Shown here one piece after another: positions 62,621 to 64,000 of a DNA stretch of 64,000 nucleotides. Source of the stretch: Anaerovorax odorimutans (GTDB lineage: Bacteria; Bacillota; Clostridia; Peptostreptococcales; JAAYPU01); NCBI GenBank assembly GCA_016841185.1, contig JAENZQ010000002.1:169250-233249 (forward strand). Reading direction: 5' to 3'. The notes beneath the pieces are model-generated. The model was not told the DNA's origin and searched no databases. It was given only the letters and a program-made list of their open reading frames with translations. Positions within the stretch are counted from its first letter, which is position 1; each line of letters begins with the position of its first letter. The translations under genes were made by a program, and so were the position numbers.

Positions 62621-63874
62621 TTAAAATCTGCCAATATCCCTTCTGTAGCAGGCACCTTCGAAATGAATTTTTTCAACATTTTTGTAGGCTTTATTCCGGG
62701 CTTCTTCTGTCGTATCTCCCCATGCGGTGACTCCAAGAACACGGCCGCCGTTTGTTACAATCTCATCATCTTTCATTTTGGTCCCGGCATGGAAAACTAC
62801 TACATCTTCGTCTATATCGTCTAAGCCCGATATGGATTTACCTTTTTCATAGTTTCCCGGATATCCGCCTGATGCCATTACCACACAGACTGTTTTCTTT
62901 GGACTCCATGAGATTTCTTGTTCAGCCAGACGCTTTTCCAGAACACTTTCAATGATGTCTACCAAATCAGTATCCAGCCTTGCAAGGACCGTCTGGGTCT
63001 CAGGGTCTCCAAACCTTACATTAAATTCCAGGACTTTCGGCTCTCCATTTTGGATCATCAACCCTATAAATAAGATGCCTCTAAAATCAAGGCCGTCTTC
63101 TTTAAAGCCTTCAATGACCGGTCTTAATATATTCTTTCGGATTTTATTATCTAATACTTTATCATATATCAAACTTGGCGAATAGGTACCCATACCGCCG
63201 GTATTTGGCCCTTTATCATTCTCATAAATTTTTTTATAATCCTGAGCCGATACCATGGGAACAATGGTATCTCCATCAACGAAACACAGGATAGACGTTT
63301 CTATTCCAGTCAAAAATTCTTCGACCACTACTTGATCTCCTGCACTTCCAAATACTTTGTCAGACATTATGTCTTCAAATGCTTTTAATGCCTTCTCCTG
63401 ATTTTCTGCAATGATCACACCTTTTCCGGCGGCAAGACCGTCCGCTTTTATTACCATAGGGTAACCGTACAATCCCATTTGTTTTTTTGCTTCTTCTATA
63501 TCTGTAAATACTTTATGTCCCGCCGTAGGAATGCCATGCCTCAACAGAAAATCTTTTGTAAAAGCTTTACTGCCTTCCAGCTGTGCACATTTTTTGTCAG
63601 GTCCGAATATCCTTAATCCACCTTGTTGAAACTTGTCGGTGATGCCCTGAGTCAACGGTGCTTCCGGCCCCACAATGGTAAGATCCACCTGTTCTTCTTG
63701 TGCAAATTGGTATAAGCCTTCTATATCTTCAGCAGCGATATTCTTACATTCTGCAAGGTTTGAAATTCCTGCATTTCCCGGAGCACAATATAATTTACTG
63801 ACTCTTGGACTTTGTTTAAGTTTCCAGACAATGGCATGTTCCCTTCCGCCACCGCCGATTACTAATACTTTCAT
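62621..63874 (-). CDS. purD: Phosphoribosylamine-glycine ligase
   Basis: The 417-residue enzyme of purine synthesis joins phosphoribosylamine and glycine with ATP. It shows the full GARS build: N domain KVLVIGGGGREHAIVWKL, the ATP-grasp domain (MVIKADGLAAGKGVIIAE, the metal-binding NVRFGDPETQTVLARL) and the C-terminal domain (VMASGGYPGNYEKG, GVTAWGDTTEEARNKAY). Length is normal. ATG 63874 follows AAAGGAG. It is probably the last gene of a purine operon lying beyond the right edge. Confidence 0.97.
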   Translation of the reverse strand: MKVLVIGGGGREHAIVWKLKQSPRVSKLYCAPGNAGISNLAECKNIAAEDIEGLYQFAQEEQVDLTIVGPEAPLTQGITDKFQQGGLRIFGPDKKCAQLEGSKAFTKDFLLRHGIPTAGHKVFTDIEEAKKQMGLYGYPMVIKADGLAAGKGVIIAENQEKALKAFEDIMSDKVFGSAGDQVVVEEFLTGIETSILCFVDGDTIVPMVSAQDYKKIYENDKGPNTGGMGTYSPSLIYDKVLDNKIRKNILRPVIEGFKEDGLDFRGILFIGLMIQNGEPKVLEFNVRFGDPETQTVLARLDTDLVDIIESVLEKRLAEQEISWSPKKTVCVVMASGGYPGNYEKGKSISGLDDIDEDVVVFHAGTKMKDDEIVTNGGRVLGVTAWGDTTEEARNKAYKNVEKIHFEGACYRRDIGRF

Positions 63875-63902
63875 AAGGTATTTCTCCTTTGATATTGTGT
63901 AG

Positions 63903-63970
63903 TTTTAAGTTTAGGTTAGAGGTTAGGGGAAGGAATAAGATAATAGATAAAGGATAATAGATAACAGTTA
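63903..63970. repeat. Purine-rich short-word repeat tract upstream of purD
   Basis: Varied words such as TTTAGGTTAGAGGTTAGGGG and GATAATAGATAAAGGATAATAGATAA make up the gap before purD. The style resembles the tract at 10818-10930. No gene or promoter is seen in it. Confidence 0.5.
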
Positions 63971-63977
63971 TGGTCAG

Positions 63978-64000
63978 AAACTATGACAAAGTCATAGTTT
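63978..64000. other. Stem-loop at the window edge
   Basis: AAACTATGAC (63978-63987) pairs perfectly with GTCATAGTTT (63991-64000) over an AAA loop. It may be an intercistronic hairpin between purD and the upstream gene; the sequence ends here. Confidence 0.5.

Overview
The window looks like chromosomal DNA of a low-GC, spore-forming, anaerobic Firmicute of the class Clostridia. The reasons are AT-rich codon use, strong GGAGG ribosome sites, ferredoxin-linked 2-oxoacid oxidation, a LysM/GH18 spore-lytic type enzyme, a GrdX-family protein, sigma-54 regulators and an SLH-anchored surface giant. No rRNA or housekeeping block is present that would allow a genus call. Left part (1-29.4 kb): two XRE regulators face each other across a palindrome, followed by a decayed PAS/EAL signalling gene. 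A 3018-residue secreted SLH protein with an N-terminal lectin domain follows, next to a LytTR-type two-component system. Next is a divergent transport and regulation locus. A sodium:solute symporter with a tiny overlapping accessory protein, a PAS histidine kinase and an NtrC-type activator read rightward. An NCS2-like permease plus a small Cys-motif protein read leftward behind a well-formed sigma-54 promoter. The rest is core-like: an NYN-LOTUS RNase-like protein between two paralogous micro-proteins, a YdbC/PC4 protein, an S1-type protein, a LysM-GH18 enzyme, a DUF3810 protease-like protein, YkvA, a PNPOx-like protein and small membrane proteins. Middle part (29.4-46.6 kb): a 17-kb genomic island inserted in the 3' end of a tRNA-Arg(UCG) gene. 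A 46-bp copy of the tRNA 3' half remains at the far left, the reconstituted tRNA stands at the right, and the C-terminal fragment of a tyrosine recombinase lies 80 bp from the tRNA. The left third is very AT-rich and carries a DUF2971 protein, a large unknown membrane protein, an XRE switch region and a dead IS21-type element. The right part is a catabolic module: saccharopine-dehydrogenase-like enzyme, GPH-type symporter and aldehyde dehydrogenase behind a second sigma-54 promoter, with a PAS/AAA+ activator, a Cache histidine kinase and an unusual REC-DUF2294 response regulator. An EamA exporter follows the module. Right part (46.6-64 kb): tRNA-Arg and tRNA-Val, then a type I toxin-antitoxin cassette that appears to split a degenerate second copy of the tRNA-Arg 3' end. 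Then come a MerR-zinc-ribbon-methyltransferase-like fusion divergent from a GrdX-family gene, an AraC regulator fused to a glycosidase remnant, and a second saccharopine-dehydrogenase-like gene interrupted by one in-frame TGA. A CGGC protein, a stand-alone E2-type acyltransferase and a lipoprotein follow. An NhaC antiporter/agmatinase operon lies next to a LuxR regulator and a perfect 40-bp palindrome. The window closes with a four-subunit KorABDC-type oxidoreductase operon with a GntR regulator, and purD. Several regulators sit directly beside the operons they probably control. Two separate loci pair a sigma-54 activator with a matching -24/-12 promoter. Most signs of recent gene gain and loss (island, IS, toxin cassette, tRNA relics, interrupted genes) cluster between 29 and 53 kb.
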